From positions 1-56,661 of the IMG/VR virus record IMGVR_UViG_3300043395_002017: 56,661 bases of DNA, one strand, 5' to 3'. This document shows positions 17,386 through 25,537 of the stretch, piece after piece. Each line of letters starts with the position of its first letter. Positions within the stretch are counted from its first letter, which is position 1. The notes below the pieces were generated by a model. That model worked only from the letters and a program-made list of their open reading frames with translations, searched no databases and was not told where the DNA came from. This DNA comes from a virus. A program made the position numbers and the translations under genes.

Positions 17386-18004
17386 AGGCTCCAAAGATGT
17401 TAGGGATGTGGTCAGCCAAAACTGCTTTGCATTGCTGTGCAATTTCACGGTGTTCCTTTTGCGTTGACGGATCAGTACGCACTTCGATGAAATGCAACCA
17501 ACTGCGGATGGTGCCGCTCATGTACATGCGACTTGTCGTCAGCCCTTCAGGCAACACCTTGCGAGCCACTTCTTTGGCAATACCAACGTTCAAAGCGTTC
17601 TCATATGCCTTCTTAGCGGCACGGATGACGTCTTGTTGTTGTTCTTGCCAAAAGCGGTGTAGCTCTCGGTCTTGCACTTCAATGCTGTTCTGACGGTTTT
17701 TCTCGTCTTGTAGTCGAACTTCAGAAAATTCATAACCATTTGCCACTGCGTAGCGTTGACTGAATTCTTGGAAGCTGAAACTGCGGTGACGAAGTATCTG
17801 ACGGGCAATGTCACGGGTCGTCTCAATCTCAAGACAGGCTGACGCCATCTCAAACGGACTCCAATGCTTATGCTTCATGAGATATTTCAGCAGCTTTGGA
17901 GCCGTCGCCTCGTTGTTTTGATTCGCCGGGTTACTGACGCGAGCGCAATAGGCAATGGCTCGTTCGGCATCCGGCGTAATCCACACAAGCTTGACGCTGC
18001 TCAT
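17372..18004 (-). CDS. thyX: Flavin-dependent thymidylate synthase
   Basis: 210 residues with the ThyX signature RHRSFSFQEFSQR at 72-84 (RHRxxSxxxxSxR) and the later 'LPEGLTTSRMYMSGTIRSWLHFIEVR' region that binds dUMP/FAD. It makes dTMP from dUMP using methylene-THF and FADH2. Clustered with mazG and class II RNR. ATGA-type overlap with the 91-aa gene upstream. Full length. Confidence 0.96.
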   Translation of the reverse strand: MSSVKLVWITPDAERAIAYCARVSNPANQNNEATAPKLLKYLMKHKHWSPFEMASACLEIETTRDIARQILRHRSFSFQEFSQRYAVANGYEFSEVRLQDEKNRQNSIEVQDRELHRFWQEQQQDVIRAAKKAYENALNVGIAKEVARKVLPEGLTTSRMYMSGTIRSWLHFIEVRTDPSTQKEHREIAQQCKAVLADHIPNIFGAYDGV

Positions 18005-18276
18005 TCGTCGTTACCACCGTAGCTTTCTTTTTCGGTGTCGTATTCTTCCATGATAAATTCGCGAACAGATTTTGTAGTAACTTCGTCACGAATGTCATAT
18101 CCGAAAACAGATGACAGGAAGTTTAGAAACCGAGAATGAATCTCTGTCCAAAACATAGTGTCATCATCGTGTCGAGCATTGAATCGATATTCAATGTGTC
18201 GTCCGTCTTCAGGATTTACATAGATGAATGTGTACGTTCCGTTTGCGTTGTCATCAAAAAAAGGATTACGGCTCAT
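18001..18276 (-). CDS. Hypothetical protein, 91 aa
   Basis: Start at 18276 (MSRNPFFDDN) is supported by GAAGGAG nine bases ahead; a longer TTG-initiated frame is unlikely. Beta-rich first half ('NGTYTFIYVNPEDGRHIEYRF') and an acidic helical tail ending 'YGGNDE'. Overlaps thyX by 4 nt. No family recognised. Confidence 0.7.
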   Translation of the reverse strand: MSRNPFFDDNANGTYTFIYVNPEDGRHIEYRFNARHDDDTMFWTEIHSRFLNFLSSVFGYDIRDEVTTKSVREFIMEEYDTEKESYGGNDE

Positions 18277-18484
18277 TTTTGTTTTCTCCTTCAAACAAAT
18301 CTGTTTGTGTGTCGTCTTGCGGCATCACTTCACCCTTCACCGCAAGCTTCTTTCCTTCTTCAATGCCGCGCTTCAAGCTTTCAATAATTGCAAATCGCAT
18401 CAGCGCTTGACGCTCTTCGTCAGTCATGTCAAAGGTGTAGTCAGCGCTACCATCTTCATTTTCACGAATCAGTTTAACGTCCAT
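18266..18484 (-). CDS. Conserved small phage protein, 72 aa
   Basis: ATG at 18484 follows AAAGGAG with 7-nt spacing. 'DGSADYTFDMTDEERQALMR' then a helix 'ALMRFAIIESLKRGIEEGKK' is a pattern seen in many phage early regions. Acidic C-terminus. Overlaps both neighbours. Function unknown. Confidence 0.75.
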   Translation of the reverse strand: MDVKLIRENEDGSADYTFDMTDEERQALMRFAIIESLKRGIEEGKKLAVKGEVMPQDDTQTDLFEGENKNEP

Positions 18485-18710
18485 CTTCAAACTCCTTTAC
18501 TTGGTTTAGAAATTCATCACGTTGTGTTTGAGTGCTGTAGTACAACGTCAACAAAGTATACAGCGCATCCTTAACTGGGCGCATCCATTTTTCATCTTCC
18601 GGGTGTGGTGCGTCATTGAGGTCGCCACTCACCATAAAATAATGATCGATAAGTTGTGATCGAAACAACTCATCAAACATGTCGTCATTGACATCAATTT
18701 CTACTTTCAT
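18474..18710 (-). CDS. Hypothetical protein, 78 aa
   Basis: 'MKVEIDVNDDMFDELFRSQL' then two helices including 'PVKDALYTLLTLYYSTQTQR'. Overlaps the HNH gene upstream by 4 nt and the next gene by 11 nt, so part of the same tightly packed operon. Not recognised, but the N-terminal half recalls small conserved proteins in T7-like and cyanophage replication modules. Confidence 0.7.
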   Translation of the reverse strand: MKVEIDVNDDMFDELFRSQLIDHYFMVSGDLNDAPHPEDEKWMRPVKDALYTLLTLYYSTQTQRDEFLNQVKEFEDGR

Positions 18711-19102
18711 TTCTTACGCTCCTTGCGCTCTCGTGCTGTCTTATCAGAATGACAGGGCTTGCACAGCACTTGCAGCCCGTCAGCTTCACAAAACATCCGT
18801 TCGACATAAGTGTTCCAGTCAACGAATCCAACCATTGTATCCACAACCGGATCGATATGGTCAACAACCACATTGGCAGCAGGGAAATTTGCCTTACATT
18901 TCGCACACTTGTAATGCTGCGCAAGCTTTCCTGTTTCTTTATTTGTTGTCTTGCCAACAAGCGCATCCTTCATCACTGCCCATTTGACAGGCCACCGACG
19001 GGACGCCGCACGTAGTGCGCTGACAACAAACGAACGAAACCGTGCCTCTGTCCATTCACCACCATTGCGTGTTTTAGAAGGGGTATTGCTCTTCTTCTTC
19101 AA
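18707..19102 (-). CDS. HNH endonuclease
   Basis: 131 residues. Zinc/HNH pattern C66-x2-C69, D81-H82-I-D-P, then C114-x2-C117-H118-S-D-K. The N-terminus is basic (GGEWTEARFRSFVVSALRAASRRW). This small HNH type is frequent in phage replication regions. It may nick DNA in replication/packaging or be a homing endonuclease; being translationally coupled to both neighbours favours an integrated phage function. Confidence 0.85.
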   Translation of the reverse strand: MKKKSNTPSKTRNGGEWTEARFRSFVVSALRAASRRWPVKWAVMKDALVGKTTNKETGKLAQHYKCAKCKANFPAANVVVDHIDPVVDTMVGFVDWNTYVERMFCEADGLQVLCKPCHSDKTARERKERKK

Positions 19103-19439
19103 GATCGGTTTGCAAGATGAACATCAGGCTGCACATCGCATGAGCGAGATGTGGCAGACCTGATTCGGGGTCGTTAATTTCCCCGCTACGGTATGCCCAA
19201 ATGTGGCGCTGTGCTGCGTCAAAATAACGTTCGTGCAAATCAGGAACATATTTCCAATTGTCAACGCTATATTTGTTTGCACCATATGTCAAAACCTCTA
19301 CCACCTTCTCAAGAGACTGCGTCTTCAGGAGTCCGTATCGGGGTTTGTTGGAGTCGTATTTGCGCCCGACTTCTTTCGGCTGCGTGATGCCTTTTTCGAT
19401 GAAGAGGTCGGCAAGTGTCTTTTGTTCGGTGGAAGCCAT
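19074..19439 (-). CDS. dATP/dGTP diphosphohydrolase N-domain-like protein (DUF5664)
   Basis: 121 residues with 'GRKYDSNKPRYGLL', 'VLTYGANKYSVDNWKYVPD', 'AAQRHIWAYRSGEINDPESG' and 'LPHLAHAMCSLMFIL', the diagnostic motifs of the DUF5664 family, all-alpha NTP-pyrophosphatase-like. Members are linked to dNTP hydrolysis in 2-aminoadenine (Z) phages but are also widespread in ordinary phages. No PurZ is present here. Its first 115 nt overlap the 3' end of the exonuclease gene in another frame, with AAAGGA ahead of ATG. Confidence 0.85.
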   Translation of the reverse strand: MASTEQKTLADLFIEKGITQPKEVGRKYDSNKPRYGLLKTQSLEKVVEVLTYGANKYSVDNWKYVPDLHERYFDAAQRHIWAYRSGEINDPESGLPHLAHAMCSLMFILQTDLEEEEQYPF

Positions 19440-20107
19440 AGTTCGTTTTCCTTTCTTCGAAGATAGAGAAGCCTAGCGTTTTCGATGACGCGCTCTTCAT
19501 TACCATCATAAGCTTCGATGCATGCATTGTACATATCAATCTCTTCAGTGTAGTCTTTGAGCAACGCTTCAGCACGCTTTGGACCGATACCAGAGATGCC
19601 AATGATATTATCGGCAGTGTCACCCATCAAGATTTGCATGTACAGAAATCGCAATCCATTCTCGGGAGTGACATAGAAATGTTCACGCTTGACGAAGTTA
19701 TAATGATGACCCGGCACTTGTCGAAAGTCTTTATCAATGCTGATGATGATGCATGCGTTGCCATGCTTTGTCGCCTCAGTGGCAATGGTGTCGTCTGCTT
19801 CTTGACCATCAACAATGATTGCACCCCAACGATCTACCAAGTGTTTTCTAACGCCCGGTAGATGCTCAGGTTTCGGTGCTGTTCGATTCCCTTTGTATGG
19901 CGCAGTCGTTGCAACTTGTTTGCGGAAGTTGTTAGAGCCGGTTAGGAACAGCTTCCACTTGTCGTAGAACACGTCGTCGTGATCACAATGAAGAAGAGCG
20001 TCAACTACGATGCTGTCCACAGTGAACAGCGCAGCAGTGACGCTCTCTTCTTTACAAGCTGCTGCGGCCCGATATGCCATAACATCCGAGTCCAGCAACG
20101 CTATCAT
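19325..20107 (-). CDS. 5'-3' exonuclease (FEN/PIN-type)
   Basis: 260 residues. Acidic metal-site motifs of the Pol I 5'-nuclease/T5 D15 family: 'LLDSDVMAYRAA' at the N-terminus, 'GQEADDTIA', 'ISIDKDFRQVPG', and the H3TH 'GDTADNIIGISGIGPKRAEALL'. It removes RNA primers and flaps or resects ends for recombination. It sits between SSB and nucleotide genes. The basic, low-complexity C-terminus (SSSKKASRSRKKSG) is encoded by the overlap with the next gene. Confidence 0.93.
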   Translation of the reverse strand: MIALLDSDVMAYRAAAACKEESVTAALFTVDSIVVDALLHCDHDDVFYDKWKLFLTGSNNFRKQVATTAPYKGNRTAPKPEHLPGVRKHLVDRWGAIIVDGQEADDTIATEATKHGNACIIISIDKDFRQVPGHHYNFVKREHFYVTPENGLRFLYMQILMGDTADNIIGISGIGPKRAEALLKDYTEEIDMYNACIEAYDGNEERVIENARLLYLRRKENELWLPPNKRHLPTSSSKKASRSRKKSGANTTPTNPDTDS

Positions 20108-20514
20108 TACAGCACTTCTTCGTCGTCCAAGTTACCTGCACCGGAGCTTTCGTACACCACCAAATCGGTGACAACAAGCTTCTTCAGGGACGGAGACACG
20201 CCCTTCTTGTTCTTGTACTTCCACTCGTAGCCGTTAACGATGGCTTTGGCCTTGCTGCCGTTGCCAATCTTTTCGGTGATGACGTCACCATCCGCATCAA
20301 AAGCCTTGATGGGGTTGGCAGACTTGCAGGTGATGAAGCGACCTTGTCCTTCTTTTTCACCAACGGTGATGCCCATCTCTTCGAGGGCAGTGACAGCCGC
20401 CTCAGACAGATTGCACAGGTTCACCTGATATTTACCCGACATTTCATTTACTTTGTCGAGTTGTGCCCACATGATGTCAGCCTTGAGCTTGACGACGGTT
20501 TGAGTATCAGCCAT
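20107..20514 (-). CDS. Single-stranded DNA-binding protein (putative)
   Basis: 135 residues from the ATG at 20514 (GAAAGGAACTGAA ahead). Beta-rich with the end 'EWKYKNKKGVSPSLKKLVV' then 'TDLVVYE' and an acidic tail 'NLDDEEVL', the hallmark of SSBs that recruit partners through the C-terminus. It lies between polymerase and exonuclease, the usual place for a phage SSB. The OB-fold assignment is from motif and context. Stop overlaps the exonuclease start by one base. Confidence 0.8.
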   Translation of the reverse strand: MADTQTVVKLKADIMWAQLDKVNEMSGKYQVNLCNLSEAAVTALEEMGITVGEKEGQGRFITCKSANPIKAFDADGDVITEKIGNGSKAKAIVNGYEWKYKNKKGVSPSLKKLVVTDLVVYESSGAGNLDDEEVL

Positions 20515-20573
20515 TTCAGTTCCTTTCGGGTTTACGACACAATTCAGCACGGTGTCGCTTCGTGTAGTCGGCA

Positions 20574-22673
20574 TTATAGAGCCGCCATTTCTTCAATGTC
20601 AACACTGTTGTTAATTAGCAACTTCTGTGCTGCATCCACATAATATTGATAATCGATGTCGTTGCCGAAGTCAGCCATGTTGTTGCATGTCTTCAGCAGG
20701 TAGTCGGTGTCGATGCCGATGCGTCTTGGCTCTGCGTCAGGCATCAGCGGCGGCATTATCTTGATGAGTTTGCCTCCGTTGATGCTTGCGTAGTAGCGGC
20801 AGATGTTTTGCTGCTGTATCTCGGTGCCATCTTCCTGCACCAACACCAGACGGCTGCTGCGCGGCACCTTCGTTCGCATCATGAAGTCGTAAATGTTTTC
20901 ATGATTGCGGATGAAGGTTTCGATATCGACACCGTCAAGCATGTGCGCCTCGGCTGCACGGGGGATGATGAGTCCACCCTGATCCTGATGCCACCCGAGT
21001 CCTTCATACTGATAGGCACCCTTGCGCTTCACCTTGCCATTGGTGTAGACGGCAATGTAGTTGTTGACGTCACGCAGATACATCGCTGAATACTCTGCAA
21101 ACTCAAGCTGCAAGCCAACTTGCTGCTGCCAATGCTTGCACGTCATGTTGTACCAATGACGATATTTACGCGGCAGCTTCACCGTGATGCCGTCGGTGTT
21201 CACCTGAATCAACGACAGCCCCTTGATACGCAATAGCTGTTCAGCCAACAGGCACAGGCTAAGTTGCCCGTTGATGGTGATCGACATCGTATATTGCGGG
21301 TCGTAGAACGGGCTGTACTGGTTGTTGCTGTCCCCGTAGACGCCATTCAACGCGAGCTTGAGCATGGCGTTCTCAGCCGTGCCTTTTGCGTAGCTCTTGC
21401 GCTGATTGTAGACGTCCTCGTAAATGTCGCAGAACTTCTCCGACAAGTGTTCGGGATAGACGCGGTTGGCAATGGCAATGTTCGGATACATAGACGCCAC
21501 GTCAGCGTCGATGATGATGTGTGTGTCATCTTCGCGAACGATGGTGTTTTCTAAACTGCCGTGAATGCCACCGGTTCCGAAGTCGAAGCGAAAGTCGTCA
21601 ACGATGACGTTGAGGTTGTCGGCTTCTTTCCAACACATCCAATGGCTGTGCTGTGTTTCGCCTTTCTTCTTCGCCTTCAACTCTATCTGCTCGGTCCATC
21701 CCAAAGGATGCTGCTGCTTGAAGTCGTCAATGTCCTCAAACGATGGCGTGCGTGGAAACTTCTTGCGCTTGGTGTACATCTGCGCATATTGCGCAACGTC
21801 GCCTAGATCAGCTTCATCAATCTCGCTGAAGACACCTTTGGTTTCGCTAATCTTCTGACGGCTAAACCATTCCTGCACCGCAATGAATTCAGGACGGTTG
21901 AAGTCGTAGTAGTCAAACAGACAGTCGGCAATTTTGATTTGCTTGCGCTTAGTCTGATTGATGGTGCGCCTACCTTTGTTGTCGTACTTGTAGCAGCTAC
22001 CCGGCAACTCTTCTTCGAGTCGCATGATGAAGTAGTCCTTACCAATCTTCGTGTCGTTGTGGTTGAGGAAGTTACGTCCGTACTTCTGCGTCAACTCTTC
22101 ACGAAACTTGATGAGGTCTTTGCTTGCGTTGTAGAAATCGAGTGTGCGCAGGACGTCGTGCAGATTATATTTCAACAGCACATCAATCTGCTCGTCAGTC
22201 AACGCAATGCCAACATCGAACGGCAAGTCTTCGATGGTGTCGCTCTTCATATTAAACTGAAGCATCTTCAGCGAAGTGGCGCGAGCTTTGTTGTCGAAGT
22301 GATGTATCTTGTACAGGTCAAGTTGCGGCACATGCTCATCAGCAGTGCGTATGATATGCTCAAACTTCTCTTCGCTGCGAATGAGTTCCATTGCCTTCTT
22401 GTAGGCACGCACAGCAACGGCTTTGCCGCTGACGGTGGGAGCCTTTTCTCTTACAGATAAGAGATCATGGACAACAGGATAATCGAACCCAATGTTATTG
22501 AAGCCCACCATGCGGTGTTGTTCAGTACGCAAACGATCCAAGAATGCGAACACATCAGCGATTTGATTCTTTCTAGTAGAGCATTCATAAACCACCGTTT
22601 CTGATTTGTCGGCTGCGATAGCGGTGAAGCTGAAGCAGGTTGGATATGTTTCAATGTCGTATATAAAATCCAT
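20574..22673 (-). CDS. Family B-like DNA polymerase with 3'-5' exonuclease
   Basis: 699 residues. Exonuclease: DIE in 'YDIETYP' (ExoI), 'GFNNIGFDYPVV' (ExoII), 'YNLHDVLRTLDFY' (ExoIII). Polymerase: motif A 'DADVASMYPNIA' near residue 388, motif B 'KLALNGVYGDS' near 437, motif C 'QVNTDGITV' near 491. Motif C carries Asn where family B normally has the first Asp of DTD; the second Asp is kept. No protein-priming insertions are obvious. It is the replicative polymerase, beside primase-helicase and SSB. Confidence 0.9.
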   Translation of the reverse strand: MDFIYDIETYPTCFSFTAIAADKSETVVYECSTRKNQIADVFAFLDRLRTEQHRMVGFNNIGFDYPVVHDLLSVREKAPTVSGKAVAVRAYKKAMELIRSEEKFEHIIRTADEHVPQLDLYKIHHFDNKARATSLKMLQFNMKSDTIEDLPFDVGIALTDEQIDVLLKYNLHDVLRTLDFYNASKDLIKFREELTQKYGRNFLNHNDTKIGKDYFIMRLEEELPGSCYKYDNKGRRTINQTKRKQIKIADCLFDYYDFNRPEFIAVQEWFSRQKISETKGVFSEIDEADLGDVAQYAQMYTKRKKFPRTPSFEDIDDFKQQHPLGWTEQIELKAKKKGETQHSHWMCWKEADNLNVIVDDFRFDFGTGGIHGSLENTIVREDDTHIIIDADVASMYPNIAIANRVYPEHLSEKFCDIYEDVYNQRKSYAKGTAENAMLKLALNGVYGDSNNQYSPFYDPQYTMSITINGQLSLCLLAEQLLRIKGLSLIQVNTDGITVKLPRKYRHWYNMTCKHWQQQVGLQLEFAEYSAMYLRDVNNYIAVYTNGKVKRKGAYQYEGLGWHQDQGGLIIPRAAEAHMLDGVDIETFIRNHENIYDFMMRTKVPRSSRLVLVQEDGTEIQQQNICRYYASINGGKLIKIMPPLMPDAEPRRIGIDTDYLLKTCNNMADFGNDIDYQYYVDAAQKLLINNSVDIEEMAAL

Positions 22674-22691
22674 TAACGCATCCTGAAGATG

Positions 22692-22889
22692 TCAAAGATT
22701 GTTAGAAGGAAATTGAGAATGTCTGTCAATATCTCTAGCATCTAGCTGCTCCATGATGTTTTGTCGTTCAGTTTCAGTCATGTATGCCCATAGCGTTATC
22801 TCTTCGACAGTGCGCCGACACCCGACGCACATGCCTTGCACAAGCTTACAGACTTTGGTGCATGGTGTCAACTCAGAGAACGTCGTCAT
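22692..22889 (-). CDS. DUF1289 small cysteine protein
   Basis: 65 residues from ATG 22889; a TTG 10 codons upstream is possible. Four cysteines (C10, C14, C21, C24) in 'TPCTKVCKLVQGMCVGCRR' followed by 'TVEEITLWAYMTETERQNIM', the DUF1289 pattern (CxxxC...CxGCxRTxxEIxxW). Probably binds zinc or an iron-sulphur centre. It overlaps the primase-helicase end by 17 nt. Role in phages unknown. Confidence 0.85.
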   Translation of the reverse strand: MTTFSELTPCTKVCKLVQGMCVGCRRTVEEITLWAYMTETERQNIMEQLDARDIDRHSQFPSNNL

Positions 22890-24492
22890 CGTCGTCGTCA
22901 GGTGGTGGCGTGTACTCAAGCATACGCCCCGTCTCTTTGGTGTACAACAGCGAACAAGCAGGCCCGGTCATGCCGCTGTAGCGATTCTTGAGCACACGCA
23001 GATAGGTGGTGTTACGCTTGACCGGGTCTTCGTCTTGCCCGTTACGTTCAGCACCCAACACCATGTCGCTAAGCTGCGCAATGGAGCCGCTGCCTCGAAG
23101 CTGAGCAAGCGACGTTGCAGCCCCTTCCTCGTGTCCTCGACCATCCGGACGCTTGAGGTGCGAGACAACGAACAACGCAATGTTAGTTTCCTGCACAAGC
23201 ATACGAAGCTTGGTCATGATTTCATCGATGGCTTTGCGCTCGTCGCCGTTCTCCTGAGCCGAGACGATGATTGAAATGTGATCGACGACGATGTACTTGC
23301 AGTTGAGAGCCTTCGCCATGTAGCGCACGCGGTTGACAATGTTGTCTGTGCTCGTGCTGCCAAAATGGTCGAACAAGAATAGCCTACCTGTGCCGAGTGT
23401 GCGCTCGAATGCGTCTTTGCGTTCTTCTTCGTTCGCCACCGTGTCAGGCAAGTGCAACGGCTTATTTGCAGCAAGCGACATGACAGACAAGCCCGTCTTG
23501 CGAATGCCTTCTTCGAGGAACATCAGGCCGATGTTATCTTCGGTGTTCTGAAGCAGGTGCCAAACAATTTCGCGAAGTATCTGCGACTTGCCCAGTCCGC
23601 TACCGGCTGTGATGGTGACAAGCTCGCCGTGTCGAATGCCGTAGGTTAAGGCATTGAGTCCATCCCACGGGTACATGCACTGGGCAGGGGCAGGTGGCAT
23701 TGACACCAAATCCCACAGGTTTGTACCGGCAACGATGCCGTCGGGGATGAAGGCTTCAGCAGCCCACCAACGTTGTACAAAGGTGGCTTCTTTATTTGCG
23801 GCAACGTAGTCGCAAGCATCCTTCATTTCAGGATCGTGCTTGAATATCTTTGCCTTGTTGCCAAACAACTCGGCAACTTCCTTTGCTGCCTTCTTGCCCG
23901 GTTCGTCGTTGTCAAAACAGATGACAATGTTCTCGAAGCTGTTGAGCCATTCGTATGCGGCACGACAATCCTTCAGCGCACCCGTTGCACCATTGCGGAT
24001 GCTGACGCAGGGCCATTTGCTGCCGGTTGCCTGAAACACAGCGAGCGAATCAAACTCACCTTCGGTGATGGTGATGTACTTGCCGCCACTGCTGAAAATA
24101 TTTTGACCAAACAGCGTTGACTTTGTCCATTCACCTTCGGTGCTGAACTTCTTCTCCGCCTTGGCTCTCACCTTAGCAGCGACAAGCGTGCCGTTGGCGT
24201 CGTAGTATGGGAAATAATAATTGTGAGCGTCCGACGTCACCCCGAAGCGTTCAGACGTAGCTCGTGTCAGTCGTCGAGCACTCACTGCGGGAGCGTCGTT
24301 GTCTGTGAAATGTCGCTGAAAATTCATGTTCACCTTTTTGGTTACGGGTTTGGAATATTCGATGACGACATCGTCATCCGGTGGTGTGTAGTTGGTGCAG
24401 GAAAAGCAGTAGCTGCTGCCGTCAGCATTGATGCTTCGGGCGTCGCTGCTACCGCATTCATCACATGCAACGTGGGTGCGAAGAAATGCCAT
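22873..24492 (-). CDS. Primase-helicase (T7 gp4-like)
   Basis: 539 residues. N-terminal zinc ribbon C10-x2-C13...C29-x2-C32 for template reading, TOPRIM acid 'ITEGEFDSLAVF' near 142 and 'IVICFDNDEPGKKAA', then a RecA/DnaB-type helicase with Walker A 'GSGLGKSQ' near 296 and 'YIVVDHISIIVSA' Walker B. It unwinds the fork and makes primers. Ends with an unusual acidic tail of Asp residues (PPPDDDDDDVL), a possible interaction tail like that of T7 gp4. Confidence 0.95.
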   Translation of the reverse strand: MAFLRTHVACDECGSSDARSINADGSSYCFSCTNYTPPDDDVVIEYSKPVTKKVNMNFQRHFTDNDAPAVSARRLTRATSERFGVTSDAHNYYFPYYDANGTLVAAKVRAKAEKKFSTEGEWTKSTLFGQNIFSSGGKYITITEGEFDSLAVFQATGSKWPCVSIRNGATGALKDCRAAYEWLNSFENIVICFDNDEPGKKAAKEVAELFGNKAKIFKHDPEMKDACDYVAANKEATFVQRWWAAEAFIPDGIVAGTNLWDLVSMPPAPAQCMYPWDGLNALTYGIRHGELVTITAGSGLGKSQILREIVWHLLQNTEDNIGLMFLEEGIRKTGLSVMSLAANKPLHLPDTVANEEERKDAFERTLGTGRLFLFDHFGSTSTDNIVNRVRYMAKALNCKYIVVDHISIIVSAQENGDERKAIDEIMTKLRMLVQETNIALFVVSHLKRPDGRGHEEGAATSLAQLRGSGSIAQLSDMVLGAERNGQDEDPVKRNTTYLRVLKNRYSGMTGPACSLLYTKETGRMLEYTPPPDDDDDDVL

Positions 24493-24668
24493 CAGTCGCG
24501 GACAACAAGTTCACAGTCAGTCTTGAGAATGAAATTGAGACAATGATATTCGTCAAGTTCTCTCACCCAAAAACGATCAATGTCGGTTGATATCACAATA
24601 AATTCTTTACCGACATGCTGCGTGTACCAAAACAGGGCATCACTGCTCTTCTTGACTCTGACTCGCAT
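24492..24668 (-). CDS. Small conserved phage protein, 58 aa
   Basis: ATG at 24668 preceded by CAGGTTATACG. 'MRVRVKKSSDALFWYTQHVG' then 'EFIV...DIDRFWVREL' and 'LKTDCELV' is an SH3-like small beta protein pattern common in phage early regions. Overlaps the primase start by one base and the preceding gene by 29 nt. Confidence 0.72.
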   Translation of the reverse strand: MRVRVKKSSDALFWYTQHVGKEFIVISTDIDRFWVRELDEYHCLNFILKTDCELVVRD

Positions 24669-24897
24669 CGTATAACCTGAGTAGTGGACGTTGTTGGAAC
24701 TGCTCTCCGTTGCGGCATTCATTGGTAGCGGTGCAGCTACCTTTCTTGCCCAAGAATACACAGTTGTTGCAATCGATCTGATCATGCTCATTTAAAGCTT
24801 CCTTCAACGCGTCAATGTGAAAAACACGGTCGTGTCTGCGACCACCAAATTCGAGAAAGTCAAGTGCCGCTAGTGCGGCGTTACGAAGATTGTTCAT
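24640..24897 (-). CDS. Small cysteine-containing hypothetical protein, 85 aa
   Basis: N-terminal helix 'RNAALAALDFLEFGGRRHD', then a small knuckle C-NN-C-x6-C-x5-C in 'CNNCVFLGKKGSC' that may bind zinc, then a Gln/Arg-rich tail. ATGA-type overlap with the 47-aa membrane protein. Function unknown. Confidence 0.7.
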   Translation of the reverse strand: MNNLRNAALAALDFLEFGGRRHDRVFHIDALKEALNEHDQIDCNNCVFLGKKGSCTATNECRNGEQFQQRPLLRLYDASQSQEEQ

Positions 24898-25037
24898 GAT
24901 GCAAGTTTATAAAGGCCGATGTTGGCAAATGCGTAGCCAAGATAACAGATGAACATTGGCACGTTGCCTTTGTAAAGCTGTTCAATGGCTACCCCGAGGT
25001 AAATAATACCGGTTACAGCAATGAGCCATGCGCTCAT
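24894..25037 (-). CDS. Small two-TM membrane protein, 47 aa
   Basis: Reads 'MSAWLIAVTGIIYLGVAIEQ', then 'LYKGNVPMFICYLGYAFANI' and ends 'GLYKLAS'. Two hydrophobic helices separated by KGN. Starts and stops overlap both neighbours by 4 nt, which supports it being a real coupled gene. Similar tiny proteins with a 'YLGYAFANIGL' end recur in phages; function unknown. Confidence 0.75.
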   Translation of the reverse strand: MSAWLIAVTGIIYLGVAIEQLYKGNVPMFICYLGYAFANIGLYKLAS

Positions 25038-25285
25038 GATGATTCCTCAATCATGCGGGCAATGAATCCGTAATAGTTATGGCGCTCTTCTTGCTTGTGA
25101 CGTTCGCGCAGCATGGCACAGATGCGCTGACGTTCATGCGCGGCGACAAGAGCAGCGAAGCGTTCAAGGTCAGGCAGGCAGTCTTCCTCTGCATCAAGGG
25201 AGCCATACTCGCTTGAATACCCCTCAAGCATTTCCCACAAACCTACCTCTCGCGCCAGTCGGAGAATGGTGTCACGAAAACTCAT
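25034..25285 (-). CDS. 'ERFAALVAAHERE' family small protein (copy 1)
   Basis: 83 residues from ATG 25285. N-terminal 'RDTILRLAREVGLW', central 'LERFAALVAAHERQRICAM' and a His/Arg/Glu-rich end. It belongs to a family of coupled paralogues in this window (26658-26876, 27052-27279, part of 27276-27575). No catalytic motif; helical, probably an adaptor or regulator. Confidence 0.75.
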   Translation of the reverse strand: MSFRDTILRLAREVGLWEMLEGYSSEYGSLDAEEDCLPDLERFAALVAAHERQRICAMLRERHKQEERHNYYGFIARMIEESS

Positions 25286-25404
25286 CTCACTACCCACACA
25301 TAAAGACCCATCAACACAACAAACACGGCAGCGACTCGCATTAATATTTCAATCAAGTCCCGCAACATGTCGTATTCCATTTCGCGATAGTCGTCTTCGT
25401 TCAT
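25282..25404 (-). CDS. Single-TM micro-protein, 40 aa
   Basis: ATG at 25404 with GGAAGG six bases ahead. 'MNEDDYREMEYDMLRDLIEI' then a hydrophobic helix 'LMRVAAVFVVLMGLYVWVVR'. Its stop overlaps the next start (ATGA), and its 5' end overlaps the 62-aa gene by 56 nt in another frame. The clean ribosome site and coupling support translation. Confidence 0.6.
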   Translation of the reverse strand: MNEDDYREMEYDMLRDLIEILMRVAAVFVVLMGLYVWVVR

Positions 25405-25537
25405 GTTCATCCTTCCATTTTTTTAGCTGAATGATTCCAATAATTGCGTTAGCAATTTCGTCTTCTGTTGGCGGTGTTTCAGCATCACACACTGCAAAAA
25501 GCAATAGCTCAAGCGCACCATCAACAGCATCCATCAT
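25349..25537 (-). CDS. Small hypothetical protein after integrase, 62 aa
   Basis: Begins MMDAVDGALELLLFAV and contains 'TPPTEDEIANAIIGIIQLKK'. Starts on the integrase stop (ATGA overlap). Helical, with no known family. Because its 3' end is shared with a micro-ORF, either its tail or that ORF may be under dual coding. Confidence 0.65.
   Translation of the reverse strand: MMDAVDGALELLLFAVCDAETPPTEDEIANAIIGIIQLKKWKDEHERRRLSRNGIRHVAGLD

Noticed and set aside
19074-19439. Evidence for a 2-aminoadenine (Z) genome
   Set aside because: The dATP/dGTP diphosphohydrolase-like gene alone is not enough; no PurZ-type adenylosuccinate synthetase is found in the window.
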